A stretch of 8,379 nt of DNA from Planctomycetota bacterium (GTDB lineage: Bacteria > Planctomycetota > UBA1135 > UBA2386): positions 1 to 8,379 of the forward strand of contig JAEUHU010000573.1 in NCBI GenBank assembly GCA_016793305.1, written 5' to 3'. This document shows, piece after piece, positions 7,174 to 8,379 of the stretch. Under the pieces are notes generated by a model. It ran no database searches. It was not told the origin of the DNA and saw only the letters and a program-made list of their open reading frames with translations. Position 1 is the first letter of the stretch; every line of letters starts with the position of its first letter. Both the position numbers and the translations under genes were made by a program.

Positions 7174-7203
7174 CTTTCGCCGGCCCGGTCGCATGGGTAT
7201 GGT
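7174..7203 (+). promoter_or_regulatory. Weak promoter candidate for the plus-strand lipoprotein gene
   Basis: CTTTCG (7174-7179) and TATGGT (7198-7203) are separated by 18 bp and lie about 27 bp before the ATG at 7231. The -10-like box is fair and the -35-like box poor. Confidence 0.2.
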
Positions 7204-7230
7204 CCGCGCCCACGTCAGCGAGGAACGGTC

Positions 7231-7860
7231 ATGGTCTCTTTCAGCTCTCCTTCCCTGGTTCTGCGTCGCGGTGCTGCCGCCCTGTTCCTGCTGGCGGTCG
7301 CCTGCCAGACCGCGCCGCCGGTCACCGTCTCGGCGCAGTTCACCCCGGCTCCCGCGTTCGCGACCCGGACCATCGCCGAGATCGCGGTGTTGCCCGTCGA
7401 GGACGGCACGCCGACCGGGGCTGCGGCGCGGCACCTGACGATGATGCGCCAGGAGGTCATGCGCCAGCTGGTCGACCGCCTCTACACGCCGCTGACCAGT
7501 GCTGCCGTCGACGCCGGTCTCGGCGGCGTCGGCAAGGCCTCGCCGGGCGAGTCGCTGCTGGCGCCGGCCAACCTGCAGAAGATGGTCGGCCACGCCCGCG
7601 AGGACGCGGTGTTCGCGCTGCGCGTGGAGCGTTGGGACGAAGCGCGCCTCGCCGTCGACAACCGCGTGGTGTTCCAGTTCCAGGCGGCGATGGTCGCCAA
7701 GGACGGGGCGCCGCTGTGGAGCGGCACGATCCAGGGCGAGGTCAAGGCCGGTGGGGCTGGGCCGGCGCCGTTCGACAAGGACGGCAAGGCGCGCAGCTGC
7801 GCGTCGCTGGCGATCACGGAGATGCTGCAGAAGCTGCCGATGCGCACGCTGACGCCCTGA
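7231..7860 (+). CDS. Putative lipoprotein of unknown function
   Basis: A 209-aa protein. I chose the ATG at 7231 because it gives a typical lipoprotein signal: two arginines, a hydrophobic stretch (GAAALFLLAVA) and then C25. An AGGA lies at 7221-7224, six bases before it. The longer open frame starting upstream adds an Arg-rich leader with no signal and is rejected. Mature residues ~45-95 have a beta strand (TIAEIAVLPVEDG) then a long helix (ARHLTMMRQEVMRQLVDRLYTPL). This resembles the N-terminal part of GNA1162/DUF799-like or TolB-N-like envelope lipoproteins, but I cannot assign a family. Two later strand-rich segments (DAVFALRVERWDEARLA; NRVVFQFQAAMVAKDGAPLWSG) suggest a compact alpha/beta domain. 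There is a second cysteine at 190. It is divergent from the VWA gene and followed at once by a strong hairpin, so it is probably a single-gene transcript. Confidence 0.8.
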   Translation: MVSFSSPSLVLRRGAAALFLLAVACQTAPPVTVSAQFTPAPAFATRTIAEIAVLPVEDGTPTGAAARHLTMMRQEVMRQLVDRLYTPLTSAAVDAGLGGVGKASPGESLLAPANLQKMVGHAREDAVFALRVERWDEARLAVDNRVVFQFQAAMVAKDGAPLWSGTIQGEVKAGGAGPAPFDKDGKARSCASLAITEMLQKLPMRTLTP

Positions 7861-7887
7861 GCCGGGCCGCCCGTAGGGCGCCCCGGC
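7861..7887 (+). terminator. Strong GC hairpin directly after the lipoprotein gene
   Basis: Bases 7861-7872 pair with 7876-7887: eleven Watson-Crick pairs and one C-C mismatch (7867/7881) around the three-base loop GTA. It begins right after the stop codon. No T-tract follows, so it would be a non-canonical terminator or an mRNA 3'-end stabiliser. Confidence 0.5.
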
Positions 7888-7902
7888 CCAGGGATCTGCC
7901 GG

Positions 7903-8007
7903 GACGACGCGACGCGAGGGCCGTCCGCCGCGAAGTGGGCGCACTCGGCCCCGCTGCGTCGTCACCTCGAGCCGGGCCGCGCGCAGGGCGACGCCCAGCC
8001 GCCCGGC
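7903..8007 (+). other. Structured GC-rich spacer with two further stem-loops
   Basis: This gene-free stretch holds two compound stems. GACGACGC (7903-7910) pairs with GCGTCGTC (7956-7963), and inside it GGGCCG (7918-7923) pairs with CGGCCC (7946-7951). Then GCCGGGC (7971-7977) pairs with GCCCGGC (8001-8007), enclosing GGGC-GAC-GCCC (7986-7996). The sequence GAGCCGGGCCGC occurs both at 7859 and at 7969, so the last stem-loop may be a diverged copy of the hairpin at 7861. It may be tandem terminators, an intergenic repeat element or a small RNA; no known RNA family was recognised. Confidence 0.4.
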
Positions 8008-8029
8008 GGGAGGTTTGCGGCCTCGCCCC

Positions 8030-8059
8030 TTGCGGTCGACCTGCGGCCGTGGCTATCGT
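8030..8059 (+). promoter_or_regulatory. Sigma-70-like promoter candidate for rpsO
   Basis: TTGCGG (8030-8035) and TATCGT (8054-8059) are 18 bp apart. Transcription would start near 8066, giving a leader of about 90 bases that includes the complete fold described at 8077-8157. Confidence 0.4.
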
Positions 8060-8076
8060 CCCCACCCTTTTGTGAC

Positions 8077-8157
8077 ACCACGTGCCCCTAGGGGCCGACC
8101 TCGCCGCTGGAAACCCTGTTCTGGGGGCCTGGTCAGAAACCGAGAAAGGAAGCAGGG
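8077..8157 (+). promoter_or_regulatory. rpsO leader able to form an H-type pseudoknot; candidate S15 autoregulatory site
   Basis: Folded by hand. Helix 1 joins ACCA (8077-8080) and GCCCC (8084-8088) with GGGGC (8124-8128) and TGGT (8130-8133), interrupted by a 3x1 internal loop. Helix 2 joins CCCTGTT (8114-8120), in the loop of helix 1, with AGCAGGG (8151-8157), seven pairs with one G-U, ending at the base before the ATG. The Shine-Dalgarno AAAGGA (8145-8150) falls in the connecting strand. An alternative hairpin, the palindrome GCCCCTAGGGGC (8084-8095), competes with helix 1. Known: S15 represses its own translation by stabilising a start-site pseudoknot in E. coli, and through other folds elsewhere. 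That it does so here is inference. Confidence 0.45.
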
Positions 8158-8379
8158 ATGACCATCTCCGCCGAAGCCAAGAAGAACGTCATCGCCGACA
8201 ACCGGCGCCACCCGACCGACAGCGGTTCGCCCGAAGTGCAGATCGCTGTGCTGACCGCCCAGATCGCCGAGCTCACCGAGCACATGCAGCGGCACCCGAA
8301 GGACTACCACAGTCGCCACGGCCTGCTGCTGAAGGTCAACCGCCGCAACCGGCTGATGACCTACCTGCGCCGCACCGAC
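8158..8379 (+). CDS. rpsO: 30S ribosomal protein S15 (3' end cut by window)
   Basis: 74 codons are visible, with no stop, of about 89 expected. The family signature is clear: [22 protein letters not shown] (residues ~21-42), then [25 protein letters not shown] (~46-70). S15 binds 16S rRNA at the three-way junction of helices 20-22 early in assembly of the 30S platform, and helps form a bridge to the 50S subunit. The conserved HSRRGLL is HSRHGLL here, a mild change. The ATG at 8158 follows AAAGGA with seven bases between. rpsO often precedes pnp in bacteria, but this cannot be checked here. It is preceded by its own promoter candidate and a structured leader, and it is separated from the lipoprotein gene by a hairpin. 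Confidence 0.98.
   Translation, partial: MTISAEAKKNVIADNRRHPTDSGSPEVQIAVLTAQIAELTEHMQRHPKDYHSRHGLLLKVNRRNRLMTYLRRTD

Noticed and set aside
7069..7230. Upstream extension of the lipoprotein gene to an ATG at 7069
   Set aside because: The added residues are an Arg-rich stretch ahead of a clear lipoprotein signal peptide, and they would overlap the divergent VWA start. The ATG at 7231 has a better ribosome binding site.
5041..7965. A 974-codon open frame on the minus strand across the sirtuin, VWA and lipoprotein genes
   Set aside because: Only the last 243 codons encode a recognisable protein (sirtuin). The rest is Arg/Ala/Gly-rich shadow of the VWA gene and of the opposite-strand lipoprotein gene.
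5862..8075. A 737-codon plus-strand open frame antisense to the VWA gene
   Set aside because: Arg/Ala-rich low-complexity translation with no motifs, explained by high third-position GC in the real minus-strand gene.
8053..8319. An 88-codon minus-strand frame over the rpsO start
   Set aside because: It is antisense to the conserved S15 coding sequence and its leader, and no family is recognisable.

Overview
The window is GC-rich bacterial DNA, tightly packed with genes, with few strong Shine-Dalgarno sites outside hsdR and rpsO. Two lipoprotein genes, a HEAT/von Willebrand A secreted-type protein and a divergent S15 would fit a high-GC Gram-negative lineage. Planctomycetota is my best guess, but this is an impression from gene style and not a proof.

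Left half (1-4462, + strand): the 3' part of a type I restriction-modification (R-M) locus. It starts inside a gene for an AlbA_2/RecG-C-terminal-like (GHKL-fold) ATP-binding protein of the sort often found inside type I R-M operons. It ends with a complete hsdR (1001 aa; nuclease, helicase and C-terminal domains). hsdM and hsdS are not in view and would be expected upstream. Between the two genes lies a 59-codon open frame (1281-1460). Its ATG overlaps the stop of the upstream gene (ATGA), and its stop overlaps the hsdR start (ATGA). It carries three exact-period 12-bp repeats and one inverted copy of the repeat core.

Middle (4481-7082, - strand): a three-gene unit transcribed right to left. 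It holds a HEAT-like plus von Willebrand A protein, a class III sirtuin coupled to it by an ATGA overlap, and after 44 bp a small lipoprotein with a DUF442/protein-tyrosine-phosphatase-like domain. It converges on hsdR with an 18-bp gap, across which a small hairpin spans the hsdR stop codon.

Right (7231-8379, + strand): a divergently transcribed, unrecognised lipoprotein gene, followed by 297 bp without a gene. That gap holds several strong GC-rich hairpins, a likely promoter, and a leader that can be folded by hand into an H-type pseudoknot ending at the start codon of rpsO (ribosomal protein S15; the gene runs off the window). S15 is known to repress its own mRNA through leader structures in several bacteria, so this leader is a good autoregulation candidate.

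The two halves look like different kinds of DNA: a mobile-type defence locus with somewhat lower GC on the left, and chromosomal genes with higher GC on the right. No tRNA, rRNA, CRISPR array, insertion sequence or attachment site was seen.
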